A DNA stretch of 5,153 nucleotides from an uncultured Eubacteriales bacterium. GTDB lineage: Bacteria; Bacillota; Clostridia; Oscillospirales; UBA644. Under the pieces are notes generated by a model. That model did no database searches. It was not told the DNA's origin and saw only the letters and a program-made list of their open reading frames with translations. The DNA lies in assembly GCA_934486965.1 (NCBI GenBank), contig CAKSQP010000107.1, positions 1 to 5,153 on the forward strand, in the 5' to 3' direction. Made by a program: the position numbers and the translations under genes. This document shows, one piece after another, positions 1 through 5,153 of the stretch. The stretch's first letter is position 1. Every line of letters begins with the position of its first letter.

Positions 1-441
1 CGTCTTTGCTACGTTGCGATAACGAGGGCAAAACGCAAACTGTATATAACTTCCGCGAAAAGCCGAATGTTATACGGCAGAGTAACGATGAATATGCCGT
101 CCCGTTTCCTTGATGAGATACCCGACGAATTCATAGATAAGCAGACCGTTTCGGAGGATATGCGCCGCAGGGACGAATTCGAAGCGGAAAGAAGAGCCAG
201 AAACGCCGCAAAGAAAAAGGCCGCGGCGGCAATGGGCGGAGGATTTTCCGCTGTTGCCCATACCGAAAAACAGCAGACGAAATATAAGCCGGGAATGAAA
301 GTATCTCACAAAATTTTCGGCGACGGAACGGTAACGTCCGTCATTCAGATGTCGTCCGACGCCATGCTCGAAGTCGAATTCGAAAAAGTCGGAACAAAGA
401 AACTGATGTCAAACTATGCAAAACTTGAAATAAAGGGGTAA
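1..441 (+). CDS. pcrA: UvrD/PcrA-type ATP-dependent DNA helicase, C-terminal 146 residues (5' truncated)
   Basis: Frame 1 is open from the first base, so the gene begins before the window. The first codons read RLCYVAITRAKRKLYI, which is helicase motif VI of superfamily 1A (UvrD/PcrA/Rep); its arginines contact ATP. The following YGR...PSRFLDEIP segment is the conserved end of the motor core. Residues about 45-94 form a charged, Ala/Lys/Arg-rich linker. Residues about 95-146 (KYKPGMKVSHKIFGDGTV to the end) match the small Tudor/KOW-like C-terminal domain of PcrA/UvrD, known in the family to bind RNA polymerase. The protein unwinds DNA 3' to 5' in repair and in resolving transcription conflicts. 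An ATG at 67 is internal to the conserved core and is not a real start. The stop lies 6 bases before the next gene. The pcrA symbol (rather than uvrD) rests on the Gram-positive-like context and the tail. Confidence 0.93.
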   Translation, partial: RLCYVAITRAKRKLYITSAKSRMLYGRVTMNMPSRFLDEIPDEFIDKQTVSEDMRRRDEFEAERRARNAAKKKAAAAMGGGFSAVAHTEKQQTKYKPGMKVSHKIFGDGTVTSVIQMSSDAMLEVEFEKVGTKKLMSNYAKLEIKG

Positions 442-447
442 TTTCCG

Positions 448-1551
448 ATGGTATATCTTGACAATGCCGCAACGACAAAGCCGTCGGAGGCTGCAATAGC
501 GGCAGGGGATGAAATTATGAGGGAATGCTATGCAAACCCACATTCTCTTCACGATTTCGGCATTTCCGCCGAAAAAAAGGTCGAAGAAGCAAGAAAGACC
601 GTCGCGTCGGCAATGGGAGTTCCCGCCGACTGCCTTTATTTTACTTCGGGCGGCACGATGTCCGACAATATCGCTATAAGAGGCTTTCTTTCAGGGAAAA
701 AAGGCGGCAGAATAATAACCTCGGCGTTTGAACACCCCGCGGTCCTTGAATGTTTCAAGAGCCTTGAAAAAACGTTTGACGTCGTTTATGTTTCCCCCGA
801 TAAAAGCGGGAAGATTTCAGCCGAAAGCGTACTTGAAAAAACAACGCCCGACACCGCTCTTGTAAGTATCATGCATATAAACAACGAGACGGGGGCAATT
901 AACGAAATAGGCGAAATTGCCGAATATACAAAAAGGCTCGGAATTCCTTTCCATACCGACGCAGTGCAGGCGTTCCTCAAAACGCCGTTCAGATATTCAA
1001 AAGTCGGAATGGCTTCGGTAAGCGGACATAAAGTCCACGGTCCGAAAGGCGTCGGGGCGTTGTATATCGCAAAGGATATCAAGGCAAAGCCCGTAATTTT
1101 CGGCGGCGGACAGGAAAGAAACATTCATTCGGGAACCGTTAATACGCAGGGAATTGTCGCGTTTGCGGCAGCCGTAAAGGAAGAGGTTGAAAACCTCGAA
1201 AAAAATATGCAGAAGGTCAAAATTCTTGCCGACAGGACGAAATCCGAAATAGAAAAACTCGGAGGAATTATCGTTTCTCCCGAAAATGCGTCCGACTATA
1301 TCGTTTCGGCGGCGTTCAAGGGATATATCGCCGAAAATATCCTGCATTATCTTTCGAGAAAAGATATATTCGTGTCGACGGGTTCGGCGTGTTCCTCAAA
1401 AAAGGGAAGCCATGTCATGGAATCTCTCGGACTTTCGGAATATTCGAAAAACACGCTCCGCATAAGTTTTTCTTCGTATAACAGCGAAGAAGACGTCGAA
1501 ATATTTGCGCGCGAATTGAAAAACGCGCTCGGCGAAATAATCCATTCATAA
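448..1551 (+). CDS. nifS: Cysteine desulfurase, NifS/IscS family (class V aminotransferase fold), probably dedicated to ThiI
   Basis: This PLP enzyme of 367 residues has the usual family length. It converts cysteine to alanine and passes the sulfur on as a persulfide. The start MVYLDNAATT is canonical. Visible motifs are the PLP-stacking His96 (EHPAV), Asp171 and Gln174 (HTDAVQ), the Schiff-base Lys195 in SGHKVHGPKG, Thr230 of the SGT phosphate-binding loop, the catalytic Cys315 in STGSACSS, and Arg338 (LRISF), which binds the substrate carboxylate. A purine-rich AAGGGG at 433-438, overlapping the helicase stop, can serve as ribosome binding site. The gene ends 9 bases before thiI; in Bacillus subtilis a NifS-like protein (NifZ) next to ThiI supplies sulfur for tRNA 4-thiouridine, so the same role is inferred here. 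Oddities are Met71 where the family usually has Glu (SGGTES), His227 where it usually has Arg (RSGT), and Val231 where it usually has Glu (SGTEN). A general iron-sulfur cluster role cannot be excluded. Confidence 0.93.
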   Translation: MVYLDNAATTKPSEAAIAAGDEIMRECYANPHSLHDFGISAEKKVEEARKTVASAMGVPADCLYFTSGGTMSDNIAIRGFLSGKKGGRIITSAFEHPAVLECFKSLEKTFDVVYVSPDKSGKISAESVLEKTTPDTALVSIMHINNETGAINEIGEIAEYTKRLGIPFHTDAVQAFLKTPFRYSKVGMASVSGHKVHGPKGVGALYIAKDIKAKPVIFGGGQERNIHSGTVNTQGIVAFAAAVKEEVENLEKNMQKVKILADRTKSEIEKLGGIIVSPENASDYIVSAAFKGYIAENILHYLSRKDIFVSTGSACSSKKGSHVMESLGLSEYSKNTLRISFSSYNSEEDVEIFARELKNALGEIIHS

Positions 1552-1560
1552 GGAGTTTTT

Positions 1561-1923
1561 ATGAAAGAACTTATAATGCTCAAATACGGGGAAATAATAC
1601 TCAAGGGACAGAACCGTTACCGCTTTGAAGATATGCTTATAAAAAACGTCAAAACGACTCTGCGTTCTTTCGGAAAGGTAAAGGTTTTTGCCGCTCAGTC
1701 GACGGTATACGTCGATTTTTTAAGCGAGGACGCTGATATTTCGGCGGCTGTCGGAATGCTTAAAAAAGTCTTCGGATTTTCGTCCCTCTGCCGCGCATAT
1801 CGCGCAGATTACGATTTCGAAAAAGCAAAGGAAGAGACTGCGGAATATCTGAAATTCGACCTGATGTCGAAAAAAACTTTCAAGGTCGTCGCGCAAAAGA
1901 GCGGACAAGCACTATCCGTATAA
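1561..1923 (+). CDS. thiI: ThiI N-terminal fragment (ferredoxin-like domain and start of THUMP)
   Basis: This is the frame-1 piece, 120 residues as read. Residues 1-111 fit ThiI: the opening MLKYGEIILKGQNRYRFE is the family's hallmark N-terminus, and the stretch ending TFKVVA is the conserved strand of the THUMP domain. The last nine residues (QKSGQALSV) are out of frame with the family and arise from the frameshift. The TAA at 1921-1923 is therefore premature. On its own this piece would have no catalytic domain; it could at most bind tRNA weakly, and it probably would not fold stably because the THUMP domain is cut in the middle. Confidence 0.8.
   Translation: MKELIMLKYGEIILKGQNRYRFEDMLIKNVKTTLRSFGKVKVFAAQSTVYVDFLSEDADISAAVGMLKKVFGFSSLCRAYRADYDFEKAKEETAEYLKFDLMSKKTFKVVAQKSGQALSV
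1894..1898 (+). other. Frameshift site in thiI (one extra base)
   Basis: Family-like sequence runs TFKVVA in frame 1 up to base 1893 and resumes as RADKHYP in frame 2 from base 1898. Only the four bases CAAA (1894-1897) lie between, where a single codon is expected, so there is one surplus base. It probably falls in the A4 run at 1895-1898. Deleting one A gives Gln-Arg-Ala-Asp-Lys; deleting the C gives Lys-Arg-Ala-Asp-Lys, the more usual family sequence. Confidence 0.85.
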
Positions 1924-1927
1924 CTCA

Positions 1928-2734
1928 ATGCAGATAGGCGCTTTGATGGGAGAATATCTCCTCGATCGCTTTTCAAATCTTTCGGTCGATCTGCATAACC
2001 CCGAAATAACAGTGTATGTCGAAGTGAGAGAGGGTAACCTTTATGTTCACGCGAACCCCGAAAAAGGTGCGGGCGGACTGCCGTCGGGAACTTCGGGGCA
2101 CGGACTTTTAATGCTTTCGGGCGGGATTGACAGCCCTGTTGCGGGCTACAAAATGGCCCGCCGCGGAATGAGACTTTCGGCAATTCATTTCGAAAGTCCG
2201 CCGTATACTTCCGACAGGGCAAAGATGAAAGTCGAAAAACTTGCGAAAAAACTTGCTGTCTATTCCTCCGAAATAAAACTTTATGTCGTTGAATTTACCG
2301 AAATTCAGGAGAAGATAAGAGATCTCTGCCGCGAAGATCTGTTTACCGTCATTATGCGCAGAGTAATGCTCCGAATAGCAAACAACGTTGCCGAAAGATA
2401 CGGCGCGGGAGCGATAATCACGGGCGAAAGCCTCGGTCAGGTCGCCTCTCAGACAATGAACGCGATAATCTGCACCGACAAGGTGAGCCGCCTTCCCGTT
2501 TTCAGACCGCTTATCGGCGACGATAAACAGGAGATAATAGATATCTCCACCCGTATCGACACTTACGAAACGTCGATAGAGCCTTACGAAGACTGCTGTA
2601 CCGTCTTTACGCCCCGCCACCCGAAGACTTCTCCGAAAATCGAAGAAGTCGAAAGGGAAGAGGAAAAACTCGGACTTGACGAATTGCTTAAAGATGTCGT
2701 TATCAATACCGAAGAAATTTTTCCGGAGATATAA
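1928..2734 (+). CDS. thiI: ThiI C-terminal fragment (rest of THUMP and PP-loop catalytic domain)
   Basis: This is the frame-2 piece, 268 residues if counted from the ATG at 1928. The frame is open upstream to a stop at 1862-1864, and family-like sequence (RADKHYPYNSM) already begins at 1898. The piece is thus a continuation, and the ATG is an internal methionine. Residue numbers here refer to the restored protein. The pyrophosphatase loop SGGIDSP (186-192) binds ATP. ESLGQVASQT (289-298) is a conserved ThiI motif. PYEDCCTVF carries Cys345 and Cys346, one of which probably corresponds to the sulfur-transfer cysteine (Cys344 of the E. coli enzyme). No Shine-Dalgarno site precedes 1928 (the sequence there is CCGTATAACTCA), so independent translation is unlikely. 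The stop is 1 base from the pncC start. Confidence 0.82.
   Translation: MQIGALMGEYLLDRFSNLSVDLHNPEITVYVEVREGNLYVHANPEKGAGGLPSGTSGHGLLMLSGGIDSPVAGYKMARRGMRLSAIHFESPPYTSDRAKMKVEKLAKKLAVYSSEIKLYVVEFTEIQEKIRDLCREDLFTVIMRRVMLRIANNVAERYGAGAIITGESLGQVASQTMNAIICTDKVSRLPVFRPLIGDDKQEIIDISTRIDTYETSIEPYEDCCTVFTPRHPKTSPKIEEVEREEEKLGLDELLKDVVINTEEIFPEI
2725..2728 (+). promoter_or_regulatory. Ribosome binding site fixing the pncC start
   Basis: GGAG lies inside the last codons of thiI, 7 bases before the ATG at 2736. The pncC frame is open further upstream to another ATG at 2676, but that extension lies wholly within thiI coding sequence and lacks family-like residues. The Shine-Dalgarno site and the family N-terminus both select 2736. 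Confidence 0.75.
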
Positions 2735-2735
2735 T

Positions 2736-3203
2736 ATGGAAAAACTTGTTTCGTACCTTATTGAAAATAAACTGAAGATCGCAACCGCGGAAAGTTGTAC
2801 GGGCGGACTTCTTGCCTCCCGTCTTACCGATATTGCGGGCGTTTCTGAGGTTTTCGAAATGGGAATAGTCTCTTATTCGAACCGCATAAAAAACGAATTT
2901 CTCGGCGTTAAGGGCGAAGATCTCGAAAAATACGGTGCGGTGTCGGAAGCCGTCGCAAAGGAAATGTCAAAGGGCGTTGCAGAAAAAGCCTCTGCCGATA
3001 TCGGCGTCGGGATAACGGGAATTGCGGGTCCGGGCGGCGGAACAATAGAAAAACCCGTCGGCACCGTCTGGCTTTCTTTCTATTTTGCGAAAACGGGCGA
3101 AAACCCGGCGTATCTTCTTTCGCTTTCGGGGTCGAGAGCCGAAATACGCAATAAGACCTGCGACGAAGCGGTCAGAAGCCTGAAAGACCGTTTCGGGATA
3201 TAA
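2736..3203 (+). CDS. pncC: Nicotinamide-nucleotide amidohydrolase, stand-alone CinA C-terminal domain
   Basis: The protein has 155 residues, the usual size of a single CinA C-terminal domain; the N-terminal MoaB-like domain of full CinA is absent. The family deamidates nicotinamide mononucleotide to nicotinic acid mononucleotide, returning NMN (for example from NAD-dependent DNA ligase) to NAD synthesis in the cytoplasm. Visible motifs are AESCTGG (18-24), which carries the conserved Ser20, then the VSYSNRIK segment, GITGIAGPGGGT (92-103) followed by EKPVGTVW, and the C-terminal SGSRAEIRNKT helix with Arg134 and Arg138. Position 133 is Ser where many relatives have Asp (GDR). The start overlaps the end of thiI except for one base, suggesting translational coupling; after the thiI frameshift this coupling could be weakened. 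The family is also called competence-damage-inducible protein CinA in annotations, but nothing here ties it to competence. Confidence 0.92.
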   Translation: MEKLVSYLIENKLKIATAESCTGGLLASRLTDIAGVSEVFEMGIVSYSNRIKNEFLGVKGEDLEKYGAVSEAVAKEMSKGVAEKASADIGVGITGIAGPGGGTIEKPVGTVWLSFYFAKTGENPAYLLSLSGSRAEIRNKTCDEAVRSLKDRFGI

Positions 3204-3207
3204 GGAG
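3202..3207 (+). promoter_or_regulatory. Ribosome binding site of the bile salt hydrolase gene
   Basis: AAGGAG overlaps the pncC stop codon and lies 8 bases before the ATG at 3216. It decides the start exactly, which matters here because the second codon (Cys) must become the N-terminal nucleophile once the initiator methionine is removed. Confidence 0.8.
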
Positions 3208-3215
3208 AAACGGGT

Positions 3216-4187
3216 ATGTGTACTGCCGCGACTTATAAAACCAAAGATTTTTATTTCGGAAGAACTCTTGACTATGAGTTTTCCTACGGCGAGGAAATCG
3301 TCGTCGTTCCCCGTAATTTCCCTCTTGATTTCAAATATCAGCCTGCAAATCACGGGCATTTCGCGGTGATAGGAACTGCCCACACTGCGGACGGCTATCC
3401 GCTTTTTTACGACGCGGTAAATGAAAAAGGACTCTGCGTCGCAGGACTTAATTTTGTCGGAAACGCCGTTTATAAAGAAGAGCGTAAGGGCAAAATAAAC
3501 GTCGCGCAGTATGAATTTATCCTGTGGCTGCTTTCTTCGTTTGAAAGCCTTGCGGAAGCGAAAAAGGCTCTTGAAGACCTGAATATAACAAACGACGCGT
3601 TCGGGGCTTTCCCTCCCGCGTCACTTCACTGGATTATCGCCGATAAAACGGGAGCGGTAACTCTCGAATCGGTTGCGGACGGCGTTAAAATATACGATAA
3701 TCCCGTCGGCGTGCTTACAAATAATCCGCCTTTCGATATTCAGATGTCGGTTCTTAACAACTATATGGGATTATCTCCCCGCCAGCCCGAAAACGGCTTC
3801 TCAAAAGACCTTCCGCTGAAAACTTACAGCCGCGGAATGGGTGCTTTGGGGCTTCCCGGCGACCTTTCGTCGATGTCCCGCTTTGCGAGGGTCGCGTTTA
3901 CCAAAATGAATTCTGTATCCGGCGACAATGAAAATGAAAGCGTCGGACAGTTCTTTCATATCCTCGGCGCTGTCGATCAGCAGAGAGGCTGCTGCGAAGT
4001 CGGAGAGGGAAAATACGAAATTACGATCTACACTTCGTGCTGTAACGCCGATAAAGGAATTTACTACTATACGACTTACGGAAACCGCAGGATCACCGCT
4101 GTCGGTATGCACCGCGAAGACCTTGACAAAAAGGAACTTATCCGCTATCCTATGATTACGGGCGAAGATATTTTAAGACAAAACTGA
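3216..4187 (+). CDS. bsh: Choloylglycine hydrolase-family enzyme, probable bile salt hydrolase
   Basis: This Ntn-hydrolase of 323 residues is close to the Clostridium perfringens bile salt hydrolase (about 329) in length and aligns with it by eye throughout. The catalytic set is complete: Cys2 (the nucleophile after Met removal), Arg16 and Asp19 (FGRTLD), Asn79 (AGLNF), Asn169 (GVLTNNPPFD) and Arg222 (SRFARVAF). Asn at the AGLNF position favours bile salt hydrolase over penicillin V acylase, which usually has Tyr there. Such enzymes split glycine or taurine from conjugated bile acids in the cytoplasm, and no signal peptide is present. The loop before GLPGD reads Ser205-Arg206-Gly207, a motif reported for glycine-conjugate preference, unlike the GTG of the C. 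perfringens enzyme. Two adjacent-cysteine pairs (259-260, 275-276) are noticeable. It sits between pncC and gpsA with matching codon style. Another linear amide, such as a penicillin or acyl-homoserine lactone, remains a possible substrate. Confidence 0.9.
   Translation: MCTAATYKTKDFYFGRTLDYEFSYGEEIVVVPRNFPLDFKYQPANHGHFAVIGTAHTADGYPLFYDAVNEKGLCVAGLNFVGNAVYKEERKGKINVAQYEFILWLLSSFESLAEAKKALEDLNITNDAFGAFPPASLHWIIADKTGAVTLESVADGVKIYDNPVGVLTNNPPFDIQMSVLNNYMGLSPRQPENGFSKDLPLKTYSRGMGALGLPGDLSSMSRFARVAFTKMNSVSGDNENESVGQFFHILGAVDQQRGCCEVGEGKYEITIYTSCCNADKGIYYYTTYGNRRITAVGMHREDLDKKELIRYPMITGEDILRQN
4123..4151 (+). promoter_or_regulatory. Candidate internal sigma-70-type promoter before gpsA (weak)
   Basis: A perfect TTGACA (4123-4128) is followed after 17 bases by TATCCT (4146-4151, 4 of 6 matches to TATAAT), which would start transcripts about 40 bases before the gpsA ATG. 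It lies inside the bile salt hydrolase coding sequence and the TTGACA is encoded by Leu-Asp-Lys codons, so chance is a fair explanation. Confidence 0.22.
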
Positions 4188-4199
4188 ACGGAGACCGAT

Positions 4200-5153
4200 A
4201 TGAAAATTGTTGTTCTGGGTGCAGGAGGCTGGGGAATTGCCCTTGCCTTAAAATCCTTTTTTAAAGGAAACGAAACTTATATCTGGTCGCCCTTTGAAAA
4301 AGAAGTCTCGTCTCTCAATGAAAAAAGAGAAAGCGAAAAACTTCTGCCGGGTGTAAAAATTCCCGAAGAAATAAAAATAACTTCTGATATTTCGGTCTGC
4401 GAAAACGCCGATATAACGGTTATCGCGACTCCGTCCTTTGCCGTGAGAGAGACCGCCGCAAGGCTCAAAAACATAAATTGCGGAATTGTCGTAAATGTTG
4501 CAAAGGGCTTTGAAAAGGGAAGTATGTTAAGGCTTTCCGAGGTCATTAAAAGCGAACTTCCGCAGTCCGATGTCGCAGTCCTTTCAGGACCGTCGCACGC
4601 CGAAGAAGTTTCGCGAAACGTTCCTACGGCAATAGTCGCAGCGTCCGAAAAAGAGACCGCCGCAAAAACCGTTCAGGCGGCGTTTACGGGCGAAAATTTC
4701 AGGGTATACACAAACAGGGATATAATAGGCGTTGAAGTCGGCGGCGCCGTAAAAAACGTCATCGCGGTCGCCGCAGGTATCGAACACGGGCTGTCTCTCG
4801 GAGATAACACCCGCGCCGCCCTTATAACAAGAGGTCTTACCGAAATGTCCCGTCTCGGAGTTGCAATGGGCGCAGACGTGAAAACGTTTATGGGGCTTGC
4901 CGCTCTCGGAGATCTGGTCGTCACCTGTATGTCCGAACACAGCCGAAACAACCGTTTCGGAAACCTTGTCGGTCGTGGTGTTCCCGTCCCCGAAGCGCTT
5001 GAAAAAGTCGGGACGGTCGAGGGATATTACGCGGTCGCCGCCGTCTGCGAACTTGCCGAAAAATACGGCGTTTCAATGCCGATAAGCGAACAATGCTATG
5101 CTATCTTATATAACGGAACGCCTCCGATGAAAGCCGTAATGGCTCTGATGACG
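4200..5153 (+). CDS. gpsA: Glycerol-3-phosphate dehydrogenase [NAD(P)+], 3' truncated by the window edge
   Basis: The frame is open from the ATG at 4200 to the last base, giving 318 residues; the family usually has 330-340, so only some 10-25 residues are missing. It reduces dihydroxyacetone phosphate to sn-glycerol-3-phosphate, the backbone for phospholipids, in the cytoplasm. The N-terminal Rossmann fold shows KIVVLGAGGWGIALA (GxGxxG at 7-12). VAKGFEKG carries conserved Lys102, LSGPSHAEEV follows, and Lys185 in GGAVKNVIAVAAGI is the catalytic lysine of the C-terminal helical domain. LGDLVVTCMSEHSRNNRFG is the substrate/cofactor motif, and VEGYY...MPISEQCYAILYNG is the usual C-terminal segment. 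The nucleotide loop reads GAGGWGIA where GAGSWGTA is commoner, a conservative change. GGAG at 4190-4193 lies 6 bases before the start, and the gap from the previous stop is 12 bases, so it is probably cotranscribed. Confidence 0.96.
   Translation, partial: MKIVVLGAGGWGIALALKSFFKGNETYIWSPFEKEVSSLNEKRESEKLLPGVKIPEEIKITSDISVCENADITVIATPSFAVRETAARLKNINCGIVVNVAKGFEKGSMLRLSEVIKSELPQSDVAVLSGPSHAEEVSRNVPTAIVAASEKETAAKTVQAAFTGENFRVYTNRDIIGVEVGGAVKNVIAVAAGIEHGLSLGDNTRAALITRGLTEMSRLGVAMGADVKTFMGLAALGDLVVTCMSEHSRNNRFGNLVGRGVPVPEALEKVGTVEGYYAVAAVCELAEKYGVSMPISEQCYAILYNGTPPMKAVMALMT

Larger units (their letters stand above)
1561..2734 (+). pseudogene. thiI: thiI, tRNA 4-thiouridine synthetase, interrupted by a one-base frameshift
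   Basis: Two consecutive reading frames together make one ThiI protein. The span is 1174 bases, one more than a multiple of three; removing one base gives about 390 residues, close to the roughly 400 usual for Firmicute ThiI. ThiI adenylates U8 of tRNA using ATP and inserts sulfur relayed from a cysteine desulfurase; in some bacteria it also serves thiamine thiazole synthesis. The restored protein has an N-terminal ferredoxin-like domain (about 1-60), a THUMP domain (about 60-165) and a PP-loop AMP-forming domain (about 170-390), with no rhodanese domain. An AAGGAG at 1550-1555, overlapping the desulfurase stop, lies 5 bases before the ATG. Apart from the single junction near 1894-1898, both halves are well conserved, so this is either a very recent inactivation or an assembly/sequencing error. 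Programmed frameshifting is possible but has no support that I know of. Confidence 0.85.

Noticed and set aside
67..441. A separate small gene of 124 residues starting at 67
   Set aside because: The same frame is open to the window start and reads helicase motif VI directly before it, so this is the tail of a larger gene.
1865..1893. Frameshift by slippage on the A7 run at 1870-1876
   Set aside because: A shift there would turn the conserved TFKVVA strand into unrelated residues, whereas frame 1 keeps the family sequence up to base 1893. The junction must be at 1894-1898.
1809..2222. Minus-strand open frames such as 1809-2222, 2108-2620, 2967-3383 and 4584-4940
   Set aside because: They lie opposite well-identified genes, have no recognisable domains, and are rich in Arg/Ser/Phe as expected of antisense readings of biased codons.
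2676..2706. Promoter-like TTGACG with a weak TATCAA before pncC
   Set aside because: The spacing of 19 bases is poor, the -10 match is weak, and it lies within thiI codons.
1928..2734. An independent gene starting at the ATG at 1928
   Set aside because: There is no Shine-Dalgarno site before it, family-like residues already begin 30 bases upstream in the same frame, and the first half of ThiI lies directly before it.
2676..2735. Upstream extension of the pncC reading frame to an ATG at 2676
   Set aside because: It lies fully inside the thiI coding sequence in another frame, has no ribosome binding site and no family-like residues. The ATG at 2736 has GGAG 7 bases upstream and starts the known domain.
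1..5153. Mobile elements, CRISPR, tRNA/rRNA, riboswitches, intrinsic terminators, defence-like clusters
   Set aside because: Genes fill almost the whole window with gaps of 1-12 bases, and I saw no inverted-repeat hairpin with a T run, no direct-repeat array, no transposase and no unrecognised gene.

Overview
The window is a dense, single-direction stretch of bacterial housekeeping genes. All six genes are on the + strand, with intergenic gaps of only 1 to 12 bases. In order they are: the 3' end of a UvrD/PcrA-type DNA helicase gene (1-441), a NifS/IscS-family cysteine desulfurase (448-1551), the tRNA 4-thiouridine synthetase gene thiI split by a one-base frameshift (1561-2734), a stand-alone CinA C-terminal domain protein of the NMN amidohydrolase type, pncC (2736-3203), a choloylglycine hydrolase-family enzyme that looks like a bile salt hydrolase (3216-4187), and the 5' part of gpsA, NAD(P)-dependent glycerol-3-phosphate dehydrogenase (4200 to the window end).

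Several features point to a Bacillota/Clostridia-type bacterium, probably from an animal gut. ThiI lacks a C-terminal rhodanese domain and follows a dedicated cysteine desulfurase gene, as in Firmicutes. The helicase has the PcrA-like C-terminal Tudor/KOW-like tail. Shine-Dalgarno sites of the GGAG/AAGGAG type precede most genes. The bile salt hydrolase resembles Gram-positive intracellular enzymes and has no signal peptide. This is inference from protein character, and I cannot name a genus. Codon style looks the same across all six genes by eye, so nothing suggests that any one of them was recently acquired.

The layout suggests one polycistronic transcript. I see no terminator hairpin or recognisable operator between genes. 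Several ribosome binding sites overlap the preceding stop codon or lie within the preceding gene, as expected for translationally coupled genes. The desulfurase and ThiI form a functional pair: persulfide sulfur passes from the desulfurase to ThiI for 4-thiouridine at tRNA position 8. PncC (NMN to NaMN, NAD recycling), the bile salt hydrolase and GpsA (phospholipid precursor) are otherwise unrelated metabolically, so this is better read as a housekeeping cluster than a pathway.

I looked for an undescribed system and do not see one. The points worth a second look are the thiI frameshift, the bile salt hydrolase embedded in a housekeeping operon with a readable substrate-preference motif, and substitutions at conserved positions in the cysteine desulfurase. 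There is no stretch above 300 bases without a gene, and I found no RNA gene, mobile element, CRISPR array or significant repeat.
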